Source: DATMTS01 sp035564555 (GTDB lineage Bacteria; Actinomycetota; Actinomycetes; Actinomycetales; Microbacteriaceae). Taken from it: 64,000 bases of DNA. Below the pieces are notes generated by a model. That model had not been told where the DNA came from and made no database searches. It saw nothing but the letters and a program-made list of their open reading frames with translations. Below, piece by piece: positions 11,230 to 27,100 of the stretch (positions are counted from its first letter, which is position 1; each line of letters begins with the position of its first letter). Location: positions 58,921 through 122,920 of the forward strand of contig DATMTS010000031.1 of the NCBI GenBank assembly GCA_035564555.1. The letters are read 5' to 3'. The translations under genes were made by a program, and so were the position numbers.

Positions 11230-12099
11230 TCACTCGCGACCCAGGTCGCGGTGTTTCACAGAGACGGCGACCCCGGGCTGGCGTGCGATGCGTTCGGCGA
11301 GTGCCTCGGCGACCGCGACGGAGCGGTGTTTACCCCCCGTGCAGCCTACCGCGATCGTCGCGTGGCGTTTGTTCTCGCGCTGGTAGCCCGCGAGCACAGG
11401 CCGAAGCGCGGCTTCGTAGCCGTCGATGAACTCCCGCGCGCCGGTCTGTTCCAGCACGAAGTCGCGCACGATGGCATCCAGGCCGGTGTGCGGGCGCAGT
11501 TCGGGCTTCCAGAACGGGTTCGGCAGAAAGCGGGCGTCGGCCACCAGGTCGGCATCGGAAGGCAAGCCGTACTTGAAGCCGAAGCTGAGCACCGTGACGT
11601 TCAGCCCCGGGGTGTTCTCAGCCGCGAATGTCTCGGTCACGCTCGTCGCCAACTGATGGATGTTGAGGTCGGAGGTGTCGATGATCAGGTCGCTCGCCTC
11701 GCGGATCTCCCGAAGCCGTTCGCGTTCCAGCCCGATGCCGTCCAGGAGTGTGCCGTCGCCCTGCAGCGGATGCGGGCGGCGCACCGACTCGAATCGCCGC
11801 ACCAGCGCGGCATCCGTCGCCTCGAGGAACAGCACGCGCAGTTGCACGCCGTCGCGCAGCGAGCCGAGCATCTCGCGCAGGTCGTCGAAGAAGCCGCGAC
11901 CGCGCACATCCACCACGGCGGCGACGCGCGGAAGCGTCGAGCCGGCCCGGCCGGCGAGATCAAGCAGCGGACGCAGCATCTGCGGCGGCAGGTTGTCGAC
12001 GACGTACCAGTCGAGGTCTTCGAGCGCGTTGGCGACCGTCGACCGACCGGCCCCCGACATCCCGGTGACGATGAGAACTTCCTGCTGCTCCGGCTCCAT
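11230..12099 (-). CDS. rapZ: RNase adapter / nucleotide-binding protein RapZ (YvcJ)
   Basis: A P-loop protein; in E. coli it controls GlmS synthesis through small RNAs, while in Gram-positives the role is less defined. The 289-aa product has Walker [10 protein letters not shown] near residue 13, a conserved VVDVRGR stretch and the C-terminal motif [14 protein letters not shown] near residue 246. ATG 12099 starts just before [10 protein letters not shown]; an in-frame GTG 15 bp upstream is a possible alternative. It follows uvrC after 47 bp, in the actinobacterial order uvrC-rapZ-whiA. Confidence 0.92.
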   Translation of the reverse strand: MEPEQQEVLIVTGMSGAGRSTVANALEDLDWYVVDNLPPQMLRPLLDLAGRAGSTLPRVAAVVDVRGRGFFDDLREMLGSLRDGVQLRVLFLEATDAALVRRFESVRRPHPLQGDGTLLDGIGLERERLREIREASDLIIDTSDLNIHQLATSVTETFAAENTPGLNVTVLSFGFKYGLPSDADLVADARFLPNPFWKPELRPHTGLDAIVRDFVLEQTGAREFIDGYEAALRPVLAGYQRENKRHATIAVGCTGGKHRSVAVAEALAERIARQPGVAVSVKHRDLGRE

Positions 12100-12146
12100 A
12101 CCCCCGCCGCTCACGTCATGGATCGGGTTTCCGACGTCTGCATAGC

Positions 12147-14032
12147 CTACCGATTCCGGAGCCGATCGTGGATGCCTGAGGCCAGAGCCGGCCCGATGCC
12201 CTTCACCTCGGCGATCTCGTGGACATCCGACTGCCTCAGCCGGGCGACGGAACCGAAGTGTCGCAGCAGCTCCTTGACCCTCGCCGGGCCGAGACCGGGG
12301 ATCTCGGCAAGCACAGAGGTGATATCGCGCTTGCGCCGGGTGCGCTGGTAGGTGATGGCGAATCGGTGGGCTTCGTCGCGGATGCGCTGGATCATGAACA
12401 GCGCGTCGGAGTTGCGCGGAAGGATGACGGGGAAGTCGCTGTCGGGCAGCCACACCTCCTCGAGCCGCTTGGCGATGCCGGCCAGCTGGATGCCGGTCAC
12501 GCCGGACTCCTCGAGCGCCCGCTTGGCCGCGGCGACCTGAGGCTGGCCGCCGTCGACGATCAACAGTTGCGGAGGGTACGCGAACTTCTTCGGCTTCTCG
12601 GCGATCTCGGCCGGGTCCGCTGCGGACTCGGCCACGCTCGCGGCGGCCTCGGCCAGGTAGGCGAGCCGCCTGGTCAGCACCTGGTAGATCGACTCGGTGT
12701 CGTCGGCGGAGTCGGGAATGCTGAACCGGCGGTACTGGTCTTTGCGCGGCAAGCCGTCTTCGAACACCACCATCGAGGCGACGATGTTCGTGCCGGACAG
12801 GTGCGAGACGTCGTAGCACTCCATCCGCAACGGCGCCTGCTGCATGCCGAGCGCCTCCTGGATGTCGGTCAGCGCCTGGGAACGGGCGACGAAATCGGCG
12901 CTTCGGCGCGTCTTGTAGAGCACCAACGCGTTCTTCGCATTGAGCTCCGCGGTCTGTGCGAGCGCCGCCTTCTCGCCGCGTTGCGCGACGCGAAGCGAGA
13001 CCTTGCCGTTGTTCTCCCGGCGAGCGGCGAGCCAGAGCTCGAGTTCAGCGGCATCCTCGGGCAGCTCGGGCACCAGGATCTCCCGTGGCGGCCGGAACTC
13101 GTCTTCGTAGGCGTTCTGCAGCACGGTTTCGACGAGTTCGCCGAGCGAGAGGTCCAACTCCTTGTCGACCACGAATCCGCGCACACCGCGAATGCGCCCG
13201 CCGCGCACGATGAACTGCTGCACGGCGGCGGCGAGCTCGTCGTGGGCGATGCCGAAGACGTCGGCGTCGACCCGGTCGGCCAGCACCACGGCGGTCTTCT
13301 CCATCACCGCCCGCATCGCCTGGATGCTGTCGCGGTAGCGCGCGGCCGCTTCGTATTCCTGCGCGGTCGCCGCCGCCTTCATCCGGGCCTCGAGTTCGCG
13401 GACGTAGCGCGTGTCATTGCCGGCCATGAAGGAGACGAAGTCGTCGGCGACCTGCCGGTGCTCCTCCTTGGTGACGCGGCCGACGCACGGCGCGACGCAT
13501 TTGCCGATGTCGCCCAGCAGACAGGGCCGGCCGGTCAGTTCCGCGCGGCGGTACACGCCATCGGTGCAGCTGCGCATCGGGAAGGCCTTGAGCATCAGGT
13601 CAAGGGTCTCCCGGATCGCCCATACCTTCGTGTACGGGCCGAAATAGCGGGCATCCGGGATGTGCCGATTGCGGGTGACCATCGCCCGCGGCACGTCTTC
13701 GCCGAGCGTCACGGCGAGGTACGGGTACGTCTTGTCGTCACGGAACTGCACGTTGAACGGTGGGTTGAACTCCTTGATCCAGGTGTATTCGAGCTGCAAC
13801 GCCTCGAACTCGTTCGCGACGACCGTCCATTCCACGGATGCCGCAGTGGTCACCATCCGCCGGGTACGCTCGTGCAGGCTGCGCAGCGGCTGGAAGTAGT
13901 TGCTCAGGCGAGCGCGCAGGCTCTTGGCCTTGCCGACGTAGAGCACCCTGCCCGAGGTGTCGCGGAATCGGTAGACGCCCGGCTGGGTGGGTATCTCGCC
14001 CGCCTTCGGCCGGTACGGAACGGTGTCGGCCA

Positions 14033-14033
<1 letters not shown>
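12147..14033 (-). CDS. uvrC: Excinuclease ABC subunit C
   Basis: UvrC makes both incisions around a lesion in nucleotide-excision repair. The 628-aa product has the GIY-YIG nuclease at the N-terminus (PGVYRFRD and [14 protein letters not shown], residues about 18-45), a UVR domain near residue 200-240, the RNase H-like second nuclease ([12 protein letters not shown] near residue 405) and tandem helix-hairpin-helix motifs at the C-terminus ([13 protein letters not shown]). Its ATG overlaps the uvrA stop by one base (TAATG), so the two are coupled. Confidence 0.96.
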
Positions 14034-16927
<2,894 letters not shown>

Positions 16928-16933
16928 GCTTCA

Positions 16934-16939
16934 ACTCTA
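16934..16939 (-). promoter_or_regulatory. Candidate -10 of a leaderless uvrA promoter
   Basis: TAGAGT on the minus strand is followed by six bases and then the GTG start of uvrA, so a start point at +1 of the codon is predicted. It overlaps the stop of the preceding membrane-protein gene. No clear -35 is seen. Confidence 0.5.
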
Positions 16940-17548
16940 CGGTGAGCCACCGACATGCGCTTTCGCCCGGCGTTCGCGCAGGGCGGGGACAGCGATCAGC
17001 ACCGCCAGCGCGACGAGGGCCGCGGCTCCGATCGCCGCGACCACGGGAGCCGCGGTGCCCGACCAGCCCACGGCATCCGAACGGTGCACCGCCAGCACGA
17101 CGGCGAGCACGAGCTGCACAGGCAGCTGGATGGCGGCGAACGATCGCAGCGGACGCACGAGGACACGCCATTGGATGCGTCCACGCACCGGAGTGATCAC
17201 GGACCGGGCGGCGTACAGATGCACGAGGTGCACCCCGGCCAGCAGCGCGTACGGTCGCCAGTCGGTCGGCGAGGGTTGCCGGAACAGCATGCTGAGGCCG
17301 ACCACGACGATGAAGGCCCACGCCGTCAGCAGGCGCGGAACCACCAGTGCGAGAGCGATGAGCACTCCAGCCACGACCAGCCACGGGCCGAACGGCAACT
17401 GCAGGATGCCCAGCCCCACCGCGATCAGCGCGAGGATCACCCGGGGCGCCACTGCGGGTACGCCGCCCGGCACGCGCGTCGTCGCCCGCTCCGGGCGGCT
17501 CGGCGTGCGGGTCGCAGCCGCGGACGTGCTCATCGCGTCCGGCATCAC
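16937..17548 (-). CDS. Membrane protein of unknown function, last gene of MoxR operon
   Basis: The 203-aa product has a charged N-terminal tail of about 35 residues followed by four or five hydrophobic segments (roughly 36-70, 76-90, 95-115, 140-160 and 165-185) and a basic C-terminus. No catalytic motif is visible. Its ATG overlaps the DUF58 gene stop by 4 nt, so it is part of the five-gene MoxR operon and probably works in the same membrane complex. It ends 10 bp before the uvrA start. Confidence 0.75.
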   Translation of the reverse strand: MMPDAMSTSAAATRTPSRPERATTRVPGGVPAVAPRVILALIAVGLGILQLPFGPWLVVAGVLIALALVVPRLLTAWAFIVVVGLSMLFRQPSPTDWRPYALLAGVHLVHLYAARSVITPVRGRIQWRVLVRPLRSFAAIQLPVQLVLAVVLAVHRSDAVGWSGTAAPVVAAIGAAALVALAVLIAVPALRERRAKAHVGGSP

Positions 17549-18993
17549 GCGTGCTGCCTGCGTGGTCGGGCGAGCACGCGCAATCGCGCGTCGCGGGCGC
17601 CGGCGTCGCCGTCGTCACTGAACCGGATCACGTCCACGCCCGTTGCGGTCAACGCGCGCATCCGGTCGTTGCGTTCCATCCACAGGATGCGGTGCGCCGC
17701 CCTTTGCTCGCGGCTCAGCCGGTCGAGACGAGGGGTCGGCAACACGTCGACGGCGATCACGCGGTGCCCGCTGCCGCGCCAGAGTGCGGCCAGGCGCGCG
17801 GTTTCGTCATCGAGCCAGGGCGAGATGATGTAGACCAGGGCGCCCTGAGCAACGATCGGCGCGCGATGCCGGGCGAACGGGCGCCCCGTCGCGGTCGTCA
17901 TGGCGATGGCGCGCAGCACGCGCTGCAGATGTCGAGCGCCCGAACCGCGCGGAACGCTTCTGCCGGTCGCGGTGAGATCGTGGAAGGCGACCTGGTCGCC
18001 TGCGCGGACGTATCCGGCGGCGATCGAGCCGGCGGCCTCCCGTGCCAGGTCGAGCGAGGTCACGCCGCTGAGCGTCGGAGAGGCTCCCGGCCAGTCGGCC
18101 ACCGATTCGCCCACGTCGCTGCCGGAGTCGAGTACGAGGAAGACGGTGGCGTCCGCGGTGGCCGCGCTACGCCGAACGTACAGGTCACCGGGATTGCGGC
18201 TCAGGCGCGCCGTCGCCTTCCAGTCGATGCGGCGCAGCCGGTCGCCGGGGTGGAACGGGTGTACGTCGCGGAACTCGCCGCCGTCGCCGGGCCGGGCCGA
18301 GTCGTGGGTGCCGGTGAGGCCCTGCAACCGCCTCGGCAGCGGGAGACTCACGATCGGGGTGAACGGTGCGGGAACCGTGCGCTGCACGCGCACCGGTGCG
18401 CTCGGTTCGCTCACGAACGCGGCGTCGAGCGCGGTGAGCCGGTAGTCGAGGCGGAGGAACTCGTGCGGACCGGAGTGCAGCACCGGAAGTTCACCCGTCA
18501 GTCGCGGGGCCGGTCGCCCGGGCCCTGTACCGGCGACGAGAGTCGCTCGGGATTCAACGGAGCCTTGGCTCGCGTAGCGCACGTGAACGGTCTCGGCAGC
18601 GGTGCGGGTCTCGGCGCCGGTGCGGGTCTCGGTACCGGTCTCGGTGGCGCTGGTCTCGGCTGCTGGGTCGACGCTGCTGGTGAACGTCGCGGCGTAGTGC
18701 AGCACGCGGGCGCCGTGCGCCATGCCCGGTGACTCGTCGAGCATGATCTCCACCCGGCTCCTGGTCGAGCGGGGCCGGTGCAGCCATGCCCAGCCGGAGA
18801 TGGCGACGAACGGCAGGGCGAGCACGACGACGTCGGGCCGGGAGAGCACCAGTCCGATCGCAGCGAACCCGAGGGCGACGGCGACGGCGGCCGGCAGCGC
18901 GGGTGCCGGTACCCAGCGGTGCTCGAACGCGCTGCGCTGCCCGGCCGGCTCGGGCGGGGCTTCGACCGGGGACGTCTCGTGCTGCGGCCCCAT
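17545..18993 (-). CDS. DUF58 domain-containing membrane protein
   Basis: DUF58 proteins are usually encoded next to MoxR ATPases and carry a von Willebrand factor A-like fold; the pair is thought to act as a chaperone system. The 482-aa product has two hydrophobic helices near residues 30-65, then a periplasmic beta-rich part, and the DUF58 core with [16 protein letters not shown] near residue 243, followed by [12 protein letters not shown]. There is an unusual T/E repeat ([16 protein letters not shown]) near residues 110-130. ATG 18993 overlaps the moxR stop by one base; the downstream gene overlaps by 4 nt. Confidence 0.88.
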   Translation of the reverse strand: MGPQHETSPVEAPPEPAGQRSAFEHRWVPAPALPAAVAVALGFAAIGLVLSRPDVVVLALPFVAISGWAWLHRPRSTRSRVEIMLDESPGMAHGARVLHYAATFTSSVDPAAETSATETGTETRTGAETRTAAETVHVRYASQGSVESRATLVAGTGPGRPAPRLTGELPVLHSGPHEFLRLDYRLTALDAAFVSEPSAPVRVQRTVPAPFTPIVSLPLPRRLQGLTGTHDSARPGDGGEFRDVHPFHPGDRLRRIDWKATARLSRNPGDLYVRRSAATADATVFLVLDSGSDVGESVADWPGASPTLSGVTSLDLAREAAGSIAAGYVRAGDQVAFHDLTATGRSVPRGSGARHLQRVLRAIAMTTATGRPFARHRAPIVAQGALVYIISPWLDDETARLAALWRGSGHRVIAVDVLPTPRLDRLSREQRAAHRILWMERNDRMRALTATGVDVIRFSDDGDAGARDARLRVLARPRRQHA

Positions 18994-20060
18994 CACGGAG
19001 TCTCCACGGTGTGGGGAGTCTCCGCATCGTTGACCGGGTGGGCCTGCCCGGCCGAGGTGCGACTGGCGGCAGGTGCCACCGAGGATGCCACGACAGGGGG
19101 GCCGGCGACGGCATCCACGATTCCAGCGATCAGCTGGGCGGGCTGGGTTCCGGTCGCCCACGCCTGCGGGGTCAGCGACAACCGGTGCGCCAGCACGGGC
19201 ACCGCGACGCCCTTCACGTCGTCGGGGGTGACGTAGGTGCGGCCCGCCATCACGGCGACCGCTCGGGCGACGAGCATCAGCGCCTGTGATCCGCGCGGCG
19301 ATGCTCCGACCTCGATCGATCGGTGCTGCCGCGTCGCCGCTGCGAGGTCGACGCAGTAGGCCGCGATGTCGTCGTCGACGTGCACCAACTCGATGCCCGC
19401 CTGCATCGCGCGCAACGTCTGCGCATCGATGACCGGCTCGATCCTCGCCACCTCGTGCCTGCGGGCGACCCGATTCAACAGCACGGTGCGCTCACCCGCT
19501 CGCGACGGGTATCCGACCTGGAGTCGCACCATGAAGCGGTCCAGTTGCGCCTCGGGCAGAGCGTAGGTGCCTTCGTATTCGATCGGGTTTGCGGTGGCGA
19601 TCACGTGGAACGGTACGGGCAGGGGGTAGCTTGAGCCCTCGACCGTGACCTGGCCCTCGGCCATCGCCTCCAGAAGCGCCGACTGCGTCTTCGGCGCGGT
19701 GCGGTTGATCTCGTCCGCCAAGAACAGCCCCGTGAAGATGGGGCCGGGTCGGAATTCGAATTGTCCGGTGGACGGCGCGTAGACGAACGACCCGGTGATG
19801 TCGGAGGGCAGCAGGTCCGGTGTGCATTGCAGCCGACGAAAGCCCAGCCCGATCGCCGTGGCGATGCTGCGGGCGGCGAGGGTCTTGCCCAGTCCCGGCA
19901 CATCCTCGAACAGCACGTGCCCGCCGGCCAGGATGCTCGCCAGCGCCAGCCGTAGCGCCTCGTGCATGCCCACGACGACCGTGCCGACGCGTTCCAGGAT
20001 GTCGGTGCTCAGCCGGGCGATCTGTGCCGTGTCGAGCGCGGTGATGTCATCGTCGGTCAT
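18993..20060 (-). CDS. MoxR-type AAA+ ATPase
   Basis: MoxR AAA+ ATPases act with DUF58/VWA partners in maturation of other proteins. The 355-aa product has Walker A EDVPGLGKTLAAR near residue 53, the MoxR signature CTPDLLPSDITGS, Walker B LFLADEINRTAPKTQ near residue 113, sensor 1 VIATANPIEYEGTY near residue 155 and an arginine-finger region LDRFMVRL. The C-terminal lid contains ASPRGSQALM. It sits in the middle of the operon, between an overlapping two-TM protein gene and the DUF58 gene. Confidence 0.93.
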   Translation of the reverse strand: MTDDDITALDTAQIARLSTDILERVGTVVVGMHEALRLALASILAGGHVLFEDVPGLGKTLAARSIATAIGLGFRRLQCTPDLLPSDITGSFVYAPSTGQFEFRPGPIFTGLFLADEINRTAPKTQSALLEAMAEGQVTVEGSSYPLPVPFHVIATANPIEYEGTYALPEAQLDRFMVRLQVGYPSRAGERTVLLNRVARRHEVARIEPVIDAQTLRAMQAGIELVHVDDDIAAYCVDLAAATRQHRSIEVGASPRGSQALMLVARAVAVMAGRTYVTPDDVKGVAVPVLAHRLSLTPQAWATGTQPAQLIAGIVDAVAGPPVVASSVAPAASRTSAGQAHPVNDAETPHTVETP

Positions 20061-20643
20061 GGGTTGTGCTCCTTCTGCCGAGCAATGCGGCGATCGGGCG
20101 GAACGTCAGGAGGTAGGCGATGGCGTCCTTCACCGGGTCGCCGGCGCCCGAGGGTCGAGGCGGCGGCGGGTCGCCCGTGAGGGCATCCAGAGCCTCGAGA
20201 CAGTTCTCCACCGCGGTGAGCGACGGCAGCCGCCCGCCCGGCGCATGCAGCGCTCGGTAACCGGTGGCGCCGATCATCGACTCGATGGAGGCACGGTCGG
20301 CCGGGTCGTCGATCTCGAGCCGGTGGGGGGCCAACCGCTCGGCGGCCAGGGAGCGCAGCCTCTTGTACGCCGGCTCGTGCACCTGTCCCTTGTGCATGCG
20401 CAACGACCAGGCGAGCCGCACGACGTCGTCCCGTGCGCCGGCCGGATGCTCCGGGGTGGTTGCCTGCCAATCCGGGACATCCGTGCCCCCGATCGACGCC
20501 CAGACGATGCCGAGGGCGACGAACACGAGAGCGAAACCTGTCGCATACCAGACGTCCACCCCGAAGAACCAACAGCAGAAGCCGAGTGCGGCTCCCGCCG
20601 CTGCGAGGGTCACGATGCGCGCGATCGAGAGACGCTCGGTCAC
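20047..20643 (-). CDS. Two-TM protein of unknown function in the MoxR operon
   Basis: The 198-aa product has two hydrophobic segments near the N-terminus (about 8-24 and 30-48) and a soluble C-terminal region of about 145 residues. GTG 20643 was preferred because it gives the typical 4-nt overlap (GTGA) with the DUF4129 stop; an upstream ATG at 20685 would overlap that gene by 46 nt. The stop overlaps moxR by 14 nt. It may be a regulator or assembly factor for the MoxR/DUF58 pair (inference from position only). Confidence 0.75.
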   Translation of the reverse strand: MTERLSIARIVTLAAAGAALGFCCWFFGVDVWYATGFALVFVALGIVWASIGGTDVPDWQATTPEHPAGARDDVVRLAWSLRMHKGQVHEPAYKRLRSLAAERLAPHRLEIDDPADRASIESMIGATGYRALHAPGGRLPSLTAVENCLEALDALTGDPPPPRPSGAGDPVKDAIAYLLTFRPIAALLGRRSTTHDRR

Positions 20644-21377
20644 CGCGGCTCCTGCGGATGCACCGACGCGCCTTCGGGATGCCATGCCGCCGCCAGCGAC
20701 CGCAACGATGCGCGCGCCCGGTGCACATCGGCCGCGGTCGCCGGGATGCCGCCGAATCGCACATCCTGATACAGCCGAAGAAGGGTGGTGGCCGCGGCCG
20801 GGTCTGCCCCGGCGCGGCGGATGATGCGCGCGGTGAACTCGGCCGGTGTCTCGGCGCGTCGCCGGTGGATGCCGGAATCCTCCGCGGCTTCCTGCAGGCC
20901 CAGCCAGGCCGCGACGATCGCATCTGACGGGGGTCGGTGCTCGTCGAGCACCTCGAGCGCGCGGGCCAGCCCACGACGCACGATCGGTGCGAGCGTCTCG
21001 GCGTCGGCCTCGTCGTCGACGTCGGTCTGCTCACCGGGGAGCACGCGTCCGGCGAGCGGAACGGTCGCGGTGAAGCGGGTCGGCCGTTGCCGAAGCCAGC
21101 GCCAGATCAGCGCGGCCACGATGAGCGCTGTGACGAGAAGGACGATGCCGGTGATCACCGTCGGGTCGAGAATCAGGGTCGGGCGCGGGTGCTGCAGGAC
21201 CGGACCGGTGTCATGCGGTTGACGGGCGCCCTGGGTCGGGGCCGCGGGCATCGTGGGCGGCGGCAGCTGCGGGTTCCAGCGGGGTCCGCTGAATCGCGGC
21301 GTGCCCTCGACCGCGGCCGCTGTGACCAGCACGAGCGCCAGAAGGCAGAACCCGGCGAATCGGGCCCGCCTCTTCAT
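20640..21377 (-). CDS. DUF4129 domain-containing membrane protein
   Basis: The 245-aa product has an N-terminal signal or membrane anchor (residues 8-25), a proline-rich extracytoplasmic stretch, a second membrane helix near residues 74-95 and a C-terminal DUF4129 domain, with ETPAEFTARIIRRAG and LYQDVRFGG typical of that domain. DUF4129 proteins are often encoded with transglutaminase, MoxR and DUF58 genes. It is the first gene of the five-gene operon. The 151-bp gap upstream (21378-21528) should hold the promoter, but no clear hexamers are evident. Confidence 0.87.
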   Translation of the reverse strand: MKRRARFAGFCLLALVLVTAAAVEGTPRFSGPRWNPQLPPPTMPAAPTQGARQPHDTGPVLQHPRPTLILDPTVITGIVLLVTALIVAALIWRWLRQRPTRFTATVPLAGRVLPGEQTDVDDEADAETLAPIVRRGLARALEVLDEHRPPSDAIVAAWLGLQEAAEDSGIHRRRAETPAEFTARIIRRAGADPAAATTLLRLYQDVRFGGIPATAADVHRARASLRSLAAAWHPEGASVHPQEPR

Positions 21378-21528
21378 TGCCGCGCCGGCTTCACCGGCGT
21401 CGGCGGCACGGCGTCCATGCTCATCGCTTCACCGTAGCGCGCTTCGGCGCTCCTGCGGCGGCCCGTCCGCACCTCCGGCGTCGACGCCTGCGACGCCGTC
21501 GACGTTCGCATCAGGGGTGGTGTCGAGG

Positions 21529-21963
21529 TCAGCAGACGCAGAATTCGTTGCCTTCCGGGTCGTGCATGACGATCCAACTGCCCTGCAGCGGGTCATCGAA
21601 CTCGACTTCGACGGACGCGCCGACCTCGACCAGTCGCGCGGCGAGTCGCCGCAGCACCGCCCAATCCTTGCTGCCGTCGTCGCGGCGGGCGCCGCTGTCG
21701 ATGTCGATGTGCAGGCGGTTCTTGGCGGTCTTCGGCTCAGGGACCTTCTGGATGAAGATCCGCGAGCCGGGTGTCGCCGGGTCGTGGATGGCCGAGGCGT
21801 CGTTCCATCGCTCGGGCGGCAGGCCCCAGGCCGTCAGCGCCTCGTCCCACGTCGCGAACGGCGGCGGAGGCGGTTCCTTCTCGTATCCCAGCGCGAAGCA
21901 CCAGAAGTCGGCGAGCGTCGCCGGGTCGGCGGCGTCCATGGTGATCTTGTACGTCAGTGCCAT
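21529..21963 (-). CDS. VOC (glyoxalase-like) family protein
   Basis: The 144-aa product carries a glyoxalase/bleomycin-resistance-like fold: an early ADPATLADFWCFALGY motif, a central NRLHIDID strand with a possible metal histidine, and a terminal MHDPEGNEFCVC. Such single-domain actinobacterial proteins are usually annotated as glyoxalase-like with unknown substrate. ATG 21963 has an AAGGAG site at good distance; an earlier ATG at 22008 has none. Its neighbours do not suggest a pathway. Confidence 0.85.
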   Translation of the reverse strand: MALTYKITMDAADPATLADFWCFALGYEKEPPPPPFATWDEALTAWGLPPERWNDASAIHDPATPGSRIFIQKVPEPKTAKNRLHIDIDSGARRDDGSKDWAVLRRLAARLVEVGASVEVEFDDPLQGSWIVMHDPEGNEFCVC

Positions 21964-22042
21964 GCGTGCTCCTTCGCGTTTCGCTGCATCTGCGGACATG
22001 CCCAGCATCTCGGGCGTTCCGGCCGTCCGGCGTGTCCGGTCG

Positions 22043-24115
<2,073 letters not shown>

Positions 24116-24122
24116 GATTTCA

Positions 24123-24128
24123 AGTCTA
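24123..24128 (-). promoter_or_regulatory. Candidate -10 of a leaderless uvrB promoter
   Basis: TAGACT on the minus strand ends 7 nt before the uvrB ATG. It overlaps the stop codon of cydDC, so uvrB can be expressed independently of the cyd operon. Confidence 0.5.
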
Positions 24129-27100
24129 AGGACGACCACCGACAACGGCAGGGACGGTGACCCCGGTCGGCCGGCCGAGCCGCAGCACCCGGTCGGCTGC
24201 GTCGACCTCCTCGGGGTGGTGGGTTACGAGCACCGTGGTGCGGCCCGCAAGGGCCGAGCGAAGGTCGCGCATCAACTCGCGGGAGGCCTGTTCGTCGAGG
24301 TGGGCCGTCGGCTCGTCGATCAGCACCACGTCGCCGCCGCGCAGCAGGGTGCGGGCGACGGCGACGCGCTGGCGCTGGCCGCCGGAGAGCCTGCCGCCCG
24401 AGGCGCCGACCATCGTGTCCAGTCCCGCAGGCAACGCGTCGAGGAACTCACCGAGGCCGACCAGTCGCAGGCTCGAGACGAGCTCCTCGTCTGACGGAGC
24501 GTCCTCCCGGGCGCGTGCGATGGTCAGATTGGCGCGCAGTGTCGAATTGAACAAGTGCCCCTCTTGGGGACACCAGGCCAGGCGCCGCAGCACATCCGGC
24601 TGCGGGATGCCGGCTGCGTCCGTGCCATCGATCAGGTAGCGTCCGGCGGTGGGCCGCAGGTAGCGCAACAGGAGCGCGAGCACGGTGGATTTGCCCGATC
24701 CGCTCGGTCCCGTGACGACCAGGCGCCGACCCGGCTCAACGAGTGCGTCCACGCCGGTGAATGCGTCCTCGGCGGCGCCGGGATACCGGTACGAGACATC
24801 GTCGAGCCGTAGGGATGCGCCCCTCGGCGCGGTGGGTGGGGACGCCGCCTCGATGCGTCCGGATGCCGATTGGACGCGTCCGGGGACCGACCGGATGCGC
24901 ACGGATGCGTCGGCACGGTCGGCGTCGGCGGTGACCGGCGCGATCCCTCGCAGCACGTGCGCGAGCGACGGCCACCGGCGGGCGGCGGCGTTCGCCTCCA
25001 GCAACGGCTCGATGAGCCCGAGCGGACTCAGCGCGAGCACGGCGACCAGCGCGGGGTCGAGCGTACCGGACGCCACCGCGACGGAGGTCAGCGGCAGCAT
25101 GAGCACGGCTGCGGCGGCTCCTGCCGCCACGATGCATCCGGCGACCGCGGCTTCGGTACGCGCGCCCCGGCGGGCCGTCGCCGCCGCCTCGGCGTCGATC
25201 CGCGATAGCCGGCTTCGCACGACGTCGCCGACCCCGTTGCCGGCGAGATCGTCGGCGGCGGCGAGCATGCCGGTCAGCGAGCGGGCGAACCGGGACCGTG
25301 CCGACTCGTCGGCCCGTGCCGCCACCGTTGCCACCGCGACGGAGGCGATCGGCGCTGCGACCAGCGCGAGAATCCCGAGGAACCCGACGACGAGGCCCGC
25401 GGGCGGGTAGATCAACCCGAGCGCGACCGCAATGCCGCAGGTGCTGAGGAGTGCGACGGCCGGCGCAGCGATGACCCGCGGGGTGAGATCGCGTACCCGG
25501 TCGGCGTCGGCGATCAGAGTGCCCACGGCGTTCGCAGCGCCGAGGGAGGCCCGGCCGGCCGGGCCGCGGTGGGCGAGACCCGCCCAGAGTCGCACGCGCA
25601 ACGCGGTCAGCGAACGGAACACGGCGTCGTGCGTGAGGAGGCGCTCGGCGTACCGCAGCACGGCCCTGCCGATCCCGAAGAAGCGGACTCCGACGATCGC
25701 GACCAGCAGATACATGATCGCCGGCTCCTGGCTCGCGCGTACGATGAGCCATCCGGAGACCACGGTCAACGCGATGGCGAACGCCGTGGCGAGCGTGCCG
25801 ACGATGAGAGCGCCGGCGAACCGGCCCGCAACCGGACGCAGCACGGTCGCCAGTTCGCGCAACGCGATCCGTGCACCGTTCGCAGTATCGGCGCCGACTC
25901 GAGTGCGCAGGGGCGCCGGGAGCAGTGCTCCTGCCGAATACGCTTCCGGCCTGACCGGCGATGGTTCGCGGCTCGCCGGCAACGGCTCGTGCACCTCTTG
26001 CGTCGAAGCCTGAACCGATGCCGACCGCCCCGTACGTGCGGGTGTCGGGCAGGCGCCGGATGTCGTTCGCCCGATAGCCACGATCCGGTCGACGAAAGCG
26101 TGAACGGCCGGATCGTGCGAGGCGACGATCACGCTGACGCGCCTGCGCATGGCGGCGAGCTCGCCGAGTACGAGCGCGGCGGCATCCCGATCAAGATGCG
26201 CGGTGGGCTCGTCGAGGAGCACCAGCGTCGCACCGGCAGTCACCCGCGCGAGCACCCGGGCGAACGCGAGTCGGCGCAGTTCACCGGGACTGAACTCGGC
26301 CGGATCCGCGTCCGGGTCCAGACGCATCCTGGCGAGCAGCGCGTCGGCATCCTCGGCGGCCTCAACTCCGGCGTCCCGCGCACCGTACACGATGAGTTCG
26401 TCGCGCGCGGTCTGCGCCGTCGCGTGCGGATGCTGCGGCAGCCACGCGATGCGATCGGCCGCTTCGACGGCGATCGTACCGGTACAGGTCGCCGTGTCGT
26501 CGAGCGCGGGTCCCCGGCCGGCGAGCAGGGCGAGCACGGTTGATTTGCCGCATCCGCTGGCACCGTCGAGCAGGGTGATCTCGCCCGCAGACGCCGTGAA
26601 GGTCAGCGCGTGCACGGCCGGCGTCGTGCGTCCCGCATAACGCACGGTCAGTCGGCGGGCCCTGGCCCCTCGCGCCACACGTCGAGTGAAGACGCCCGCG
26701 GCCCGCGGAGCATCCAGCAGCGCACGCGTGCGGCGCAGCGCCTCCAGACCGGCGTCGGATGCGTGGAATGCGGCGCCGACTTCGCGGAACGGCGCGAAGC
26801 ACTCCGGCACCAGGATGAGCGCGACCAGCCCGGCCTCCAGACTCATTCCGCCGCCGAGCAGCCGGATGCCGATGAACACCGCGACCACCGCCACCGAGAT
26901 CGTCGATAGCAGCTCGAGTGCGAGCGCCGAGAGGAAGGCGGTGCGAAGCGTGCGCATGCTCGCGACGCGGTATTCCTCCGAGATGGCCGCCATCGCCCTG
27001 CTCTGCTCGGTGAACCGACCGAGACCCACCAGTACGGGCAGCCCTCTGGCCAATTCGACCAGATGGTCGGAGAGCCGGCCGAGTGCATCCGTCGCGGCCG

